A DNA stretch of 7,060 bases from Burkholderiales bacterium (lineage in GTDB: Bacteria; Pseudomonadota; Gammaproteobacteria; Burkholderiales; Burkholderiaceae_D). A program made the position numbers and the translations under genes. Under the pieces are notes generated by a model that ran no database searches, was not told the DNA's origin, and saw nothing but the letters and a program-made list of their open reading frames with translations. Where the stretch lies: assembly GCA_005800405.1 (NCBI GenBank), contig SYFN01000176.1:1-7060 (forward strand). The letters are read 5' to 3'. Numbering within the stretch: position 1 is the first letter of the stretch; each line of letters begins with the position of its first letter. This document shows, in pieces, positions 1 to 6,572 of the stretch.

Positions 1-36
1 AGCGGAACAATCCGCTTAAAGCGGATAAATTCGCAG
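1..36. repeat. Overlapping short inverted repeats (AGCGGA/TCCGCT)
   Basis: AGCGGA at 1-6 pairs with TCCGCT at 11-16 across a 4-base loop. The same TCCGCTT (11-17) also pairs with AAGCGGA (19-25) around a single central A, forming a perfect 15-base palindrome. The two structures share one arm, so they exclude each other. The surroundings are AT-rich. The element may be a remnant of a mobile-element end, an operator, or the 3' hairpin of a gene left of the window; the sequence does not decide between these. Confidence 0.5.
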
Positions 37-111
37 CGTTTTTAACAAACTTTTAAAATAATTGTCCAAAAATTAGGCAGTTCAAAAATTGCTGAGTAAA
101 GTTCCTTGTAA

Positions 112-282
112 AAGGGATTTGTTCAGCGCTTCCCTAAAAAGCGTAACTTATCTACGGTTACTGCTGCAGAGCTTAAAATGATCGAAGATCGATTGAATCA
201 CCGCCCCAGAAAACGATTGGGATTTAAAACCCCGTATCAGGTGTTTCATGAATCTCTAAACCGTGTTGCACTTCGTACTTGA
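112..282 (+). pseudogene. IS30-family transposase, C-terminal remnant
   Basis: An open frame of 56 codons plus TGA encodes the end of an IS30-family transposase. The recognisable parts are a QRFPKK-NLSTVT stretch, then the hallmark DRLNHRPRKRLGFKTP block, then a VFHESLNRVALRT-like tail ending at the stop. In intact elements this is the end of the DDE catalytic domain, and NxRPRKxLG is one of the most conserved blocks of the family. An in-frame TAA at 109-111 lies just before the fragment, and 1-108 carries nothing like the remaining ~250-300 residues, so the gene is truncated and inactive. No matching terminal inverted repeat or target duplication is visible. It lies convergent to the small broken gene at 308-573, with 25 bases between the stops. 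It marks an old insertion or recombination scar next to the ubi operon. Family assignment is by recognition of the motif. Confidence 0.85.
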
Positions 283-307
283 AACCACGCTTCATTAAAT
301 CGCTGTC

Positions 308-573
308 CTAGTATTTTTTCCCGATACCACTAAAAACAGGTTTAACTGGCAAATTTAATTCCTCCAAATATTTCTCGGCAATTTCTTCTCCTTTCTTTAC
401 AAAACCAGTCAGTAACGCAATCTTCATGCCCAACGAAAGCTCCTTTTTTTGAAAAAAATGATTGCTTTTTCACCGACTTCATTTTTTCCGACTTTGGCAT
501 ACCAATCTCCTTCATCCGTAGACTTGTTGATTACAAAGTTGGTGGAACGGGCTGTAGTTTTAGTGTTGTCCAT
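308..573 (-). pseudogene. Small unrecognised gene, frameshifted in a poly-A run
   Basis: On the minus strand an ATG at 573-571 opens a frame that starts MDNTKTTARSTNFVINKS and ends after 49 codons at TGA 426-424. Another frame picks up at the seven-A run (plus-strand T run, about 443-450) and continues KKELSLGMKIALLTGFVKKG to TAG at 310-308. Joining them needs one extra A in the run and gives about 88 residues. The joined product is hydrophilic and Lys/Glu-rich, with a helical-looking segment around GEEIAEKYLEEL, and has no signal peptide or membrane span. I do not recognise the family. The start has no clear Shine-Dalgarno; a TTGACG at 611-606 (minus strand) could be a -35, but no good -10 follows. 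It is AT-rich like the IS30 stub beside it and unlike the ubi genes, which suggests acquired DNA. Decay, sequencing error and slippage in the homopolymer are all possible. That it was ever a gene is inference from the composition and fit of the two frames. Confidence 0.4.
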
Positions 574-857
574 GGCTCATGATTTCGATAAAAGAATAAA
601 CTTCACGTCAATGTAGAAACTCAAACACGCTATGCTCTATTTGGGTGACATAGGACGCCAACTGGATCGTCATGGCAGTGTATTCCCGATGTATTAGGAG
701 TTGCGCCGCGAATGAGGGGCTTTAGGCGAAGTAATATCGTGCCGGCAATACAGGAGGTCGAGCATCGGACGGAAAATAGCTATGCGCAGCTAATTTGCTT
801 CATCCTTATCGTTACGCGGACCATCACGGCTTATTCTGGGCCGTCTAACCACGCTTG
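574..857. other. Intergenic region upstream of ubiE, no supported gene
   Basis: No supported coding sequence, RNA gene or repeat was found in these 284 bases. Composition moves from AT-rich at the left to mixed at the right, so the boundary between the accessory scar and the core chromosome probably lies here. A 21-codon open frame at 632-697 and a 71-codon frame from 712 into ubiE lack a start signal and family resemblance and look like chance. The right end probably contains the upstream part of the ubiE promoter. Confidence 0.5.
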
Positions 858-863
858 TATAAT
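858..863 (+). promoter_or_regulatory. Putative -10 box of the ubiE-ubiJ-ubiB promoter
   Basis: A perfect TATAAT lies 26 bases before the ubiE ATG. Transcription would start near 870 and give a leader of only about 20 bases. The -35 region (about 834-840) does not match TTGACA well, so the promoter may be weak or activator-dependent. The leader CCACTGAACCCCACC has no real Shine-Dalgarno, so translation may begin in a nearly leader-like mode. Confidence 0.55.
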
Positions 864-889
864 GCACTTCCAACCCACTGAACCCCACC

Positions 890-1621
890 ATGACCCAGAC
901 CCATTTCGGTTACCAGCAAGTCCCTGAAGAACAAAAGGCGCACAAGGTCGCTGAAGTGTTTCATTCGGTCGCCGCCAAGTACGATGTCATGAACGACCTA
1001 ATGTCGGCCAGTCTGCATAGGGTCTGGAAAGCATTCACGGTTGCTCAGGCCGGTATACGCCCGGGTTTCCGGGTGTTGGATCTGGCAGGCGGCACTGGCG
1101 ATCTGGCGCGCGCCTTTGCAAAAAAAGCAGGCCCCACCGGCGAGGTCTGGCATACCGACATCAATGAATCCATGCTGCGCGTGGGTCGTGACCGGATGAT
1201 CAATGAGGGTTTGCTGTTGCCCACCCTGATTTGTGACGCCGAGAAGCTGCCTTTTCCAAACAATTACTTTGACCGGGTGTCCGTCGCTTTCGGCCTGCGC
1301 AATATGACGCATAAAGAAGCAGCGCTGGCAGAGATGCGTCGCGTGCTCAAGCCCGGCGGCAAATTACTCGTACTCGAATTTTCCAAAGTCGCGGCGCCCC
1401 TGCAAAAACCTTATGACCTGTACTCCTTCAAAGTATTGCCTTGGCTGGGGCAGAAGATCGCGCAGGATGCCGACAGCTACCGTTATCTCGCCGAGTCCAT
1501 CCGCATGCAACCGGATCAGGAAACCCTCAAAGGCATGATGCAAGCTGCGGGACTGGATCGGATCGAGTATTTCAATCTCACCGCTGGTGTCGCGGCTTTG
1601 CATGTAGGTGTGAAGTTATAG
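890..1621 (+). CDS. ubiE: Ubiquinone/menaquinone C-methyltransferase UbiE
   Basis: UbiE is the SAM-dependent C-methyltransferase that converts 2-polyprenyl-6-methoxy-1,4-benzoquinol to its 5-methyl form in ubiquinone synthesis, and demethylmenaquinol to menaquinol where that pathway exists. The 243 residues are normal family length. Residues 31-46 fit the first UbiE signature (YDxMNxxxSxxxHxxW). [10 protein letters not shown] at 62-71 is SAM-binding motif I, D90 sits at the end of the second strand, and CDAEKLPF at 115-122 and FGLRN at 134-138 are typical. [15 protein letters not shown] at 151-165 fits the second signature. The ATG at 890 gives the usual N-terminus ([22 protein letters not shown]), although no Shine-Dalgarno precedes it. 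It is the first gene of an operon with ubiJ and ubiB. The enzyme works at the inner membrane in the Ubi complex. Whether menaquinone is also a product cannot be told from this window. Confidence 0.97.
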   Translation: MTQTHFGYQQVPEEQKAHKVAEVFHSVAAKYDVMNDLMSASLHRVWKAFTVAQAGIRPGFRVLDLAGGTGDLARAFAKKAGPTGEVWHTDINESMLRVGRDRMINEGLLLPTLICDAEKLPFPNNYFDRVSVAFGLRNMTHKEAALAEMRRVLKPGGKLLVLEFSKVAAPLQKPYDLYSFKVLPWLGQKIAQDADSYRYLAESIRMQPDQETLKGMMQAAGLDRIEYFNLTAGVAALHVGVKL

Positions 1622-1636
1622 GCCGGAATGCCGGCC
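1621..1636 (+). promoter_or_regulatory. Intercistronic hairpin at the ubiE stop
   Basis: GGCCGG-AATG-CCGGCC is a perfect 6-bp GC-only stem with a 4-base loop, beginning on the last base of the ubiE TAG. No T run follows, so it is not a standard intrinsic terminator. It sits 13 bases before the ubiJ start, where it could protect the upstream message end or reduce ribosome access to ubiJ. The role is inferred; the structure is read directly. Confidence 0.5.
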
Positions 1637-1649
1637 AAGTCCAAAGACC

Positions 1650-2258
1650 ATGATGAGTCCTGAACGTCCTGTTGCCACCGCGCTGAATCATTTGTTATCA
1701 CGCCAGCCGCAACTGCGCGAAATCCTGTTGCCTCACGCGGGCAAGTCGGCACGCATTGCACTCGGCAGCGTGCAGCTTGAGCTCATGGTGGCGACGGATG
1801 GTTTACTGCAAGCCGCCATGGGTGATGAGCCTAACGTCAGTATCCGCATCAAGCCATCCGATTTGCCGCAGATACTCGCCAATATGGATCGCGCGTTTTC
1901 TTATGTCAGTCTCATTGGCGATGCCGAATTTGCCAAAGCGATCTCGGAAGTAGCCAAAGGACTTCAATGGGAAGCCGAAGAAGACCTTTCGCTTTTCGTC
2001 GGTGATATCGCCGCAGTGCGCATCACGCAGGCTGTGCGTTCGACGTTACACAATGCGCGCTTGGGTGGCGGCAAACTTATCGAGCAGATCGTCGAATATC
2101 TGCTGGAGGAAAATCCAACGCTGCTTTACCGAAAAGCTGGCGAAGATTTCGCCGCGCAAGTCGCTGCACTGCGCGACGATGTCGAGCGGCTTGGCAAGCG
2201 CATTGGCCTGCTCGAGACACAGTCGGTGAAGAACTCAAGCTCAGAAGTTGCACGATGA
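1650..2258 (+). CDS. ubiJ: Ubiquinone biosynthesis accessory factor UbiJ (SCP2 domain)
   Basis: UbiJ (formerly YigP) is a non-enzymatic factor of aerobic ubiquinone synthesis. In E. coli its SCP2 lipid-binding domain holds the hydrophobic polyprenyl intermediates within the soluble Ubi complex, in partnership with UbiK. Residues ~10-110 form the SCP2-like domain ([10 protein letters not shown] start, a strand-rich centre, then [24 protein letters not shown]). [18 protein letters not shown] at 107-124 is the typical UbiJ segment, and residues ~160-192 look like a coiled coil. The length of 202 matches the family. Translation could begin at the first or second codon of the tandem ATGATG (1650 or 1653); neither has a strong Shine-Dalgarno. 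It lies 28 bases after ubiE and overlaps ubiB by four bases. The order ubiE-ubiJ-ubiB matches that of Enterobacteria, which supports the call where sequence similarity is modest. Confidence 0.9.
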   Translation: MMSPERPVATALNHLLSRQPQLREILLPHAGKSARIALGSVQLELMVATDGLLQAAMGDEPNVSIRIKPSDLPQILANMDRAFSYVSLIGDAEFAKAISEVAKGLQWEAEEDLSLFVGDIAAVRITQAVRSTLHNARLGGGKLIEQIVEYLLEENPTLLYRKAGEDFAAQVAALRDDVERLGKRIGLLETQSVKNSSSEVAR

Positions 2259-3826
2259 TGTCGCGCTTGTTACGCGTACTGAAAATCGTTCGTGTGTCTC
2301 TGCGCTACGGGTTGGATGAAATCATCCTGTCCAGCGCCCGCGTACCACCGCATCTGCGTCTTTTGTCTGCGCTCTTGTTCTGGCGGGATATCAGCATCCC
2401 GCGCGGCGCACGTTTGCGTCGTGCGCTGGAAGAGCTGGGGCCCATTTTCGTGAAATTCGGTCAGGTACTGTCCACGCGCCGCGACTTGCTGCCGGCGGAT
2501 GTCGCCGACGAACTGGTGCGGCTGCAGGACCAGGTACCGCCGTTTGCATCGGATTTGGCGATTGCCGAGATCACGCGCTCGCTCGGTCAGCATCCTGACC
2601 AATTGTTTGCCAGTTTCTCGCGCGAGCCGGTCGCGTCCGCATCCGTCGCGCAAGTGCATTTCGCGGTGCTGAAAAATGGTACCGAGGTCGCTGTCAAGGT
2701 GTTGCGCCCAGGCGTGCATCAGGCCATCGATAAAGACATTGCACTCATGCGTGTGATTGCCGGATGGATCGAGCGCTGGTGGTCGGATGGCCCGCGGCTC
2801 AAGCCGCGCGAGGTCGTGGCCGAGTTCGACAAACACCTGCATGATGAACTCGATCTCATGCGCGAAGCAGCAAACGCCAGTCAGCTACGCCGCAATTTCG
2901 CCGGTTCGCCCTTGCTGATGGTACCGGAAATGTTTTGGGATTATTGTGCGGAGTCCGTCATCGTGATGCAGCGCATGACGGGCATACCCATCTCGCAGAC
3001 ACAGCGGCTGATCGATGCGGGCGTCGACCTTGAAAAACTCTCGCGCGATGGTGTGGAGATATTTTTTACACAGGTGTTCCGTGATGGATTTTTTCACGCG
3101 GATATGCATCCCGGGAATATCCTGGTGTCTACTGCACCCGAGACCTTTGGACGCTACATCGCGCTTGATTTCGGTATTGTCGGCACGCTTACCGATTTTG
3201 ACAAAGACTATTTGTCACAAAATTTTCTGGCGTTTTTTCAGCGTGATTACAAACGGGTGGCGCAAGCCCATATCGAATCTGGCTGGGCCCCAAAAGACAC
3301 GCGTGTCGATGAACTCGAAGCTGCAGTACGTGCGTGCTGCGAACCAATTTTTGATCGACCTTTGTCGCAGATCTCGTTTGGTCAAGTGCTGCTGCGGTTG
3401 TTCCAGACTTCACGTCGTTTCAATGTTAAAGTGCAGCCGCAACTCGTGCTTTTGCAAAAAACCCTGCTTAATATCGAGGGACTGGGCCGCGAGCTGGATC
3501 CGAACCTTGATCTGTGGGCGACCGCCATGCCTTCACTGGAGCTCTGGATGAAGGAGCAGGTGGGCTGGCGTGGTTTTGTCGAACGTCTGAAGGTCGAGGC
3601 GCCACACTATGCGCAAATCCTGCCGCAACTGCCGCGCCTGCTGCAGCAGGCGCTCGAAGCGAAGTCCGAAGGGCAGCCAGTCGACAACAGTGCAATGCTT
3701 GAGCGCCTGTTGGCCGAGCAGCGGCGCACCAATCTATTGCTGGGTATCGCTGTGTATTTTGGTGGCGGACTTATATTGGGTATTCTCGTGGTTCAGCTCT
3801 TTCTGCGCTGGTATGAAGCGCTCTGA
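2255..3826 (+). CDS. ubiB: Ubiquinone biosynthesis protein UbiB (atypical kinase/ATPase)
   Basis: UbiB belongs to the ABC1/ADCK/UbiB atypical kinase family. It is needed for aerobic ubiquinone synthesis; its COQ8 homologues act as ATPases thought to move quinone precursors out of the membrane. Length 523 is near the usual ~540. The family KxGQ motif is KFGQ at 67-70, the Ala-rich loop that replaces the P-loop is ASASVAQV at 127-134, the nucleotide-contacting lysine is in VAVKVLRP (K148), and the ExD motif is E198-L-D200. The catalytic loop is HADMHPGN at 281-288 and the metal site is DFG at 305-307, so all key residues are present. A C-terminal membrane span (about 494-517, [20 protein letters not shown]) anchors it in the inner membrane. 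The ATGA overlap with ubiJ implies translational coupling. Unlike E. coli, no tatABC follows. The tandem ATGATG leaves a one-codon doubt about the start. Confidence 0.97.
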   Translation: MMSRLLRVLKIVRVSLRYGLDEIILSSARVPPHLRLLSALLFWRDISIPRGARLRRALEELGPIFVKFGQVLSTRRDLLPADVADELVRLQDQVPPFASDLAIAEITRSLGQHPDQLFASFSREPVASASVAQVHFAVLKNGTEVAVKVLRPGVHQAIDKDIALMRVIAGWIERWWSDGPRLKPREVVAEFDKHLHDELDLMREAANASQLRRNFAGSPLLMVPEMFWDYCAESVIVMQRMTGIPISQTQRLIDAGVDLEKLSRDGVEIFFTQVFRDGFFHADMHPGNILVSTAPETFGRYIALDFGIVGTLTDFDKDYLSQNFLAFFQRDYKRVAQAHIESGWAPKDTRVDELEAAVRACCEPIFDRPLSQISFGQVLLRLFQTSRRFNVKVQPQLVLLQKTLLNIEGLGRELDPNLDLWATAMPSLELWMKEQVGWRGFVERLKVEAPHYAQILPQLPRLLQQALEAKSEGQPVDNSAMLERLLAEQRRTNLLLGIAVYFGGGLILGILVVQLFLRWYEAL

Positions 3827-3886
3827 GTCGACCTGCAATGGGTAGCGAAGGTTTCATGCAGCATGTCATTTCGCGTGACCTGTCTT

Positions 3887-3906
3887 GTTGAAGCGTCTTC
3901 GTCAAC
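3887..3906. other. Weak hairpin after ubiB
   Basis: GTTGA at 3887-3891 pairs with TCAAC at 3902-3906; alternatively GAAG (3890-3893) pairs with CTTC (3897-3900). It could form at the 3' end of the ubi transcript, but the stem is short and no T run follows, so I do not call it an intrinsic terminator. No better terminator is visible in 3827-3978. Confidence 0.2.
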
Positions 3907-3936
3907 TGCGCCATCGCGCACATCACATCAAATAAC

Positions 3937-3955
3937 TGATGTCATTCCGACATTA
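3937..3955. promoter_or_regulatory. Possible operator dyad upstream of the symporter promoter
   Basis: ATGTC-ATTCC-GACAT is a perfect 5-bp inverted repeat, extendable to 6 of 7 pairs as TGATGTC/GACATTA. It lies about 24-40 bases before the -10 box, over the expected -35 region, where a regulator could act. A repeat this short may be chance. Confidence 0.3.
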
Positions 3956-3978
3956 ACCTGAAACTCGTAGTTCGCCGC

Positions 3979-3984
3979 TATAAT
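3979..3984 (+). promoter_or_regulatory. Putative -10 box of the symporter gene
   Basis: A perfect TATAAT lies 45 bases before the symporter ATG, inside the 203-base gap after ubiB. No TTGACA-like -35 stands at the ideal spacing, so activator help is possible. The predicted leader of about 40 bases contains TTTTTT at 3992-3997. This suggests the transporter has its own transcription and is not only a tail of the ubi operon. Confidence 0.5.
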
Positions 3985-4029
3985 CTCGCCTGTTTTTTCT
4001 GTGAAGACGTCCGCGCGATCGGAGATGGC

Positions 4030-5454
4030 ATGAATACCTTGATGGCTTTTGTCGGGCTCTATCTGTTGATCTCGGTGGCACTAGGTCTCTATGCGGCCAG
4101 GCGCGTCAAGACCGCTGGCGATTATGCGAACGCCGGGCGCTCTTTGCCGCTACCTGTCGTGATCGCGACCGTTTTTGCGACCTGGTTTGGCTCCGAGACG
4201 GTGCTGGGAATTCCTGCGCGTTTCGCCGAACATGGTCTGGGCGGTGTCGTCGAAGATCCGTTTGGCGCGTCGCTCTGCCTCATTTTCGTCGGCCTGTTTT
4301 TTGCCCGACGCTTATATCGAATGAATCTGCTGACCATCGGCGATTATTACAAGCAGCGCTACAACCGGCCGGTCGAGGTCATGGTGTCTCTTTGCATCGT
4401 GATTTCTTATCTCGGCTGGGTCTCTGCGCAGATCACGGCCATGGGTCTGGTATTCAATGTGTTGACCAACGGTGCCATTTCCCTGTCAGCCGGCATGATC
4501 CTTGGGGCAGCCATCGTGCTGACCTACACGCTTTTTGGCGGTATGTGGGCGGTTGCACTGACGGATTCATTCCAGATGACGCTGATTATTGCCGGCATGT
4601 TGTACATTGCCTGGGTCATCGCGGGTGATGCCGGCGGTGCACGAGTTGTCATTACCCACGCCGCGAATGCCGGCAAGCTGAATTTCCTGCCCGACCTATC
4701 CCTACCCACCGTGCTTGCCTTTGTCGGCGTGGGCGTCACCATTATGTTTGGCTCCATCCCCCAGCAGGATGTCTTTCAGCGAGTCATGTCGGCGCGCTCC
4801 GAAAATATTGCCGCCAGCGGTGCCGTGGTCGGCGGTTCGCTCTATTTTGTTATTGCCTTCATTCCCATGTTTCTGGTGTATGCGGCGCAGCTGATCGATC
4901 CGGCCATGTTTGCTTCGTTGATCGAAGAAGATCCGCAGAAAATCCTGCCCACCCTCATCCTGAGCCATACACCGGTGTTTGCGCAGATATTATTTTTTGG
5001 TGCGCTCTTGTCTGCCATCATGTCTACCGCCAGTGGCACCCTGCTTGCACCCAGCATTACCCTCACTGAAAACATCATTCGTGAAATCCGACCGATGTCG
5101 GACCGTCAGCTGCTGCTGACCACGCGTATCGTGGTTGTTTGTTTCACCATCGTCGTGACCACTTTCGCACTGGTGTCTCAGGGCATGCCGATCTACACAA
5201 TGGCCAGCAACTCCTACAAAGTGCCGCTGGTAGGTGCCTTCATTCCGTTGGTTATGGGCCTCTACTGGAAGCGCTCGAACACGCAGGGTGCGCTGTGTTC
5301 CGTGATTGGCGGCTTGGGCAGCTGGCTGCTCATGGAAGTCTTCGGCAGCGAGTCCATCTGGCCGCCACAGCTCGTCGGCCTGCTGGTCGCCTTTCTGGGC
5401 ATGATTGCCGGCTCCCTTCTGCCACAGCCTAAAAAGCTGGCCCACTGGGCCTGA
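4030..5454 (+). CDS. Sodium:solute symporter (SSS/SLC5 family), substrate unknown
   Basis: This is an inner-membrane LeuT-fold transporter that would couple Na+ entry to uptake of a small solute. Its 474 residues are hydrophobic throughout, with spans starting near 3-22, 43-60, 76-94, 115-141, 151-175 and 180-198 and continuing to 445-464, consistent with the family's ~13 helices. Family marks are the unwound first-helix region VFATWFGSETVLGIP (48-62), GDYYKQRY (104-111), the internal SIPQQDVFQRVMSARS block (242-257), and SAIMSTASGTLLAPS (328-342). The last holds the Ser/Thr residues that form the Na2 sodium site in vSGLT-like proteins, so Na+ coupling is likely. The start is supported by GGAG at 4021-4024, five bases before the ATG; an ATG at 4025 reads ATG-GCA-TGA and stops at once. 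No catabolic or biosynthetic neighbour points to the substrate; proline, pantothenate, acetate, sugars and choline are all transported by this superfamily. A histidine-kinase fusion is absent. Confidence 0.9.
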   Translation: MNTLMAFVGLYLLISVALGLYAARRVKTAGDYANAGRSLPLPVVIATVFATWFGSETVLGIPARFAEHGLGGVVEDPFGASLCLIFVGLFFARRLYRMNLLTIGDYYKQRYNRPVEVMVSLCIVISYLGWVSAQITAMGLVFNVLTNGAISLSAGMILGAAIVLTYTLFGGMWAVALTDSFQMTLIIAGMLYIAWVIAGDAGGARVVITHAANAGKLNFLPDLSLPTVLAFVGVGVTIMFGSIPQQDVFQRVMSARSENIAASGAVVGGSLYFVIAFIPMFLVYAAQLIDPAMFASLIEEDPQKILPTLILSHTPVFAQILFFGALLSAIMSTASGTLLAPSITLTENIIREIRPMSDRQLLLTTRIVVVCFTIVVTTFALVSQGMPIYTMASNSYKVPLVGAFIPLVMGLYWKRSNTQGALCSVIGGLGSWLLMEVFGSESIWPPQLVGLLVAFLGMIAGSLLPQPKKLAHWA

Positions 5455-5457
5455 GGG

Positions 5458-5477
5458 CTCGGCGCGATTACGCCGAG
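5458..5477 (+). terminator. Hairpin after the symporter, possible terminator
   Basis: CTCGGCG-CGATTA-CGCCGAG is a perfect 7-bp GC-rich stem with a 6-base loop, starting three bases after the symporter stop. It is followed by ACTCTCCAG, not a T run, so it would be a poor intrinsic terminator. It may instead act as a 3'-end stabiliser or cooperate with Rho. Its position between two transcription units makes a termination or 3'-processing role reasonable. Confidence 0.45.
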
Positions 5478-5494
5478 ACTCTCCAGAAAACCCT

Positions 5495-5500
5495 TATAAT
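5495..5500 (+). promoter_or_regulatory. Putative -10 box for the fmdB-DUF502-aspS unit
   Basis: A perfect TATAAT lies 36 bases before the zinc-ribbon gene's ATG, just past the hairpin. The -35 region would fall on the descending arm of the hairpin (about 5471-5477) and does not resemble TTGACA. The match may partly reflect the local AT-rich stretch. Confidence 0.45.
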
Positions 5501-5522
5501 TTAAGGCTTTCGAAATTTTGCA

Positions 5523-5528
5523 GGGAGG
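5523..5528 (+). promoter_or_regulatory. Strong ribosome binding site of the zinc-ribbon gene
   Basis: GGGAGG, eight bases before ATG 5537, is the strongest Shine-Dalgarno in the window. It settles the start at 5537: upstream in-frame ATGs (for example 5405) lie inside the symporter gene and would add unrelated residues to a family whose proteins begin MPIYAYRC. Confidence 0.8.
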
Positions 5529-5536
5529 GAGCAATA

Positions 5537-5872
5537 ATGCCGATTTATGCGTATCGCTGCGAAGTATGCGGCTTCGCCAAGGATCTACTGCAAAGCATAT
5601 CTGCCGTGCCGCTGACGAATTGCGAATCCTGCGGCAAACCCGAATTTCGCAAGCAGGTCACGGCGGCTGGTTTTCAACTCAAGGGCAGCGGCTGGTACGT
5701 TACCGATTTTCGTAACGGTGCAGCACCTGCTGCCAAAGCCGATGCCGATGCCGGCACCGCCAGCGCCGGTGCAGGCGCATCGGACGCTGCCACCACAGCA
5801 ACGCCCTCGACACCCGCAGCCGCATCCGCGCCCGCAGCAGCCAGCACAACCACCACGCCTGTGGCCAGCTAG
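5537..5872 (+). CDS. FmdB-type zinc-ribbon protein
   Basis: This 111-residue protein belongs to the FmdB/CxxC_CxxC_SSSS zinc-ribbon family (named for FmdB of methylotrophs, proposed to regulate a formamidase operon). The true function is not established. The N-terminus MPIYAYRC is typical. Cysteines C8, C11, C29 and C32 form two CxxC knuckles expected to bind one zinc, and GFQLKGSGWYVTDFR at 45-59 is the conserved post-ribbon motif. Residues ~61-111 are a low-complexity tail of Ala, Thr, Ser and Pro, probably disordered, and much longer than the ribbon needs. There is no signal peptide, so it is probably cytoplasmic. Eleven bases separate it from the DUF502 gene; the three-gene order ending in aspS recurs in betaproteobacteria (from memory), hinting at a shared role in translation or membrane upkeep, unproven. 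Confidence 0.9.
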   Translation: MPIYAYRCEVCGFAKDLLQSISAVPLTNCESCGKPEFRKQVTAAGFQLKGSGWYVTDFRNGAAPAAKADADAGTASAGAGASDAATTATPSTPAAASAPAAASTTTTPVAS

Positions 5873-5883
5873 GCCCATCATTC

Positions 5884-6534
5884 ATGCGCAAATATTTCAT
5901 TACGGGTTTGCTGGTTCTCGTGCCGCTCGTGATCACTCTGTGGGTGCTCAATCTCATTATCGGCACGCTCGATCAGTCCTTGCTGCTGCTGCCGCCGCAG
6001 TGGCGCCCCGAGCTGCTGCTGGGCTTCAATCTTCCCGGGGTCGGTACCGTACTCACGCTGCTGATCATTTTCATTACCGGGGTAGTCACTCGAAACTTCG
6101 TCGGCAACCGGCTGGTGAGGCTATGGGAGTTGCTGCTGCAGCGTATTCCCGTGGTCAGTTCCATTTACTCCAGTGTCAAACAAGTCTCCGATACACTTTT
6201 TTCCTCGTCAGGCAATGCATTTCGCAAGGCACTGCTGGTGCAGTATCCGCGCGAGGGTATCTGGACCATCGCTTTTCAGACGGGTGTACCCGGTGGCGAT
6301 GTGAAGAACCATCTGGCCGGTGATTATGTCAGTGTCTACGTGCCGACCACGCCTAATCCCACCTCTGGATTTTTTCTGATGCTCCGGCGTGAAGACACCA
6401 TCGAACTCCACATGAGTGTCGATGAAGCGCTCAAGTACATCGTCTCCATGGGCGTGGTGGCACCTCCTGCGCCCACTGGCAAGCCTGTACACAAAACGGT
6501 CGCCAGTACCGCCCCTGAAGCAAGCAATCACTAA
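5884..6534 (+). CDS. DUF502-family inner-membrane protein
   Basis: This 216-residue membrane protein of the DUF502 family has no firmly known biochemical role in bacteria. MRKYFITGLLVLVPLVITLWVLN gives a first span at about 5-27, and 52-68 (GVGTVLTLLIIFITGVV) a second. A soluble domain follows. Conserved marks are RIPVVSSIYSSVKQ at 87-100 just after the second span, the FRKALLVQYPREGIWTIAF region at 113-131, and PTTPNPTSGF at 154-163. The last ~25 residues are Pro/Ala/Thr-rich and variable. The start has only a weak ribosome site, so coupling to the upstream gene eleven bases away is likely. It precedes aspS by 38 bases and is probably co-transcribed with it. Membership is recognised from the motifs; function is not inferred. 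Confidence 0.92.
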   Translation: MRKYFITGLLVLVPLVITLWVLNLIIGTLDQSLLLLPPQWRPELLLGFNLPGVGTVLTLLIIFITGVVTRNFVGNRLVRLWELLLQRIPVVSSIYSSVKQVSDTLFSSSGNAFRKALLVQYPREGIWTIAFQTGVPGGDVKNHLAGDYVSVYVPTTPNPTSGFFLMLRREDTIELHMSVDEALKYIVSMGVVAPPAPTGKPVHKTVASTAPEASNH

Positions 6535-6572
6535 TCCATTATTGAAACACGACAGAAGCGAGACTGAACACG

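Noticed and set aside
67..90. CAAAAATT repeated at 67-74 and 83-90
   Set aside because: Two copies of an AT-rich octamer in 33% G+C DNA are likely by chance; no further copies, so no array or iteron set.
342..500. 52-codon minus-strand frame with AAGGAG upstream of its ATG
   Set aside because: The ribosome-site match is attractive, but its product is less protein-like than the two flanking frames that join at the A run, and it overlaps both. It remains a weak alternative.
632..697. 21-codon open frame in the gap before ubiE
   Set aside because: Too short, no ribosome site and no recognisable product.
712..927. 71-codon open frame upstream of and overlapping ubiE
   Set aside because: It has no ribosome site, resembles no family I know, runs out of frame into ubiE, and spans the ubiE -10 box and leader; probably chance.
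2270..2842. 190-codon frame antisense to ubiB
   Set aside because: Shadow of the conserved kinase domain; no start signal or family resemblance.
5405..5536. Upstream start for the zinc-ribbon gene
   Set aside because: It would lie within the symporter gene and add 44 residues not found in the family; the GGGAGG site before 5537 marks the true start.
5718..6323. 201-codon + strand frame across the zinc-ribbon tail and DUF502 gene
   Set aside because: It overlaps two well-supported genes in another frame, and its repetitive start is the low-complexity tail read out of frame.
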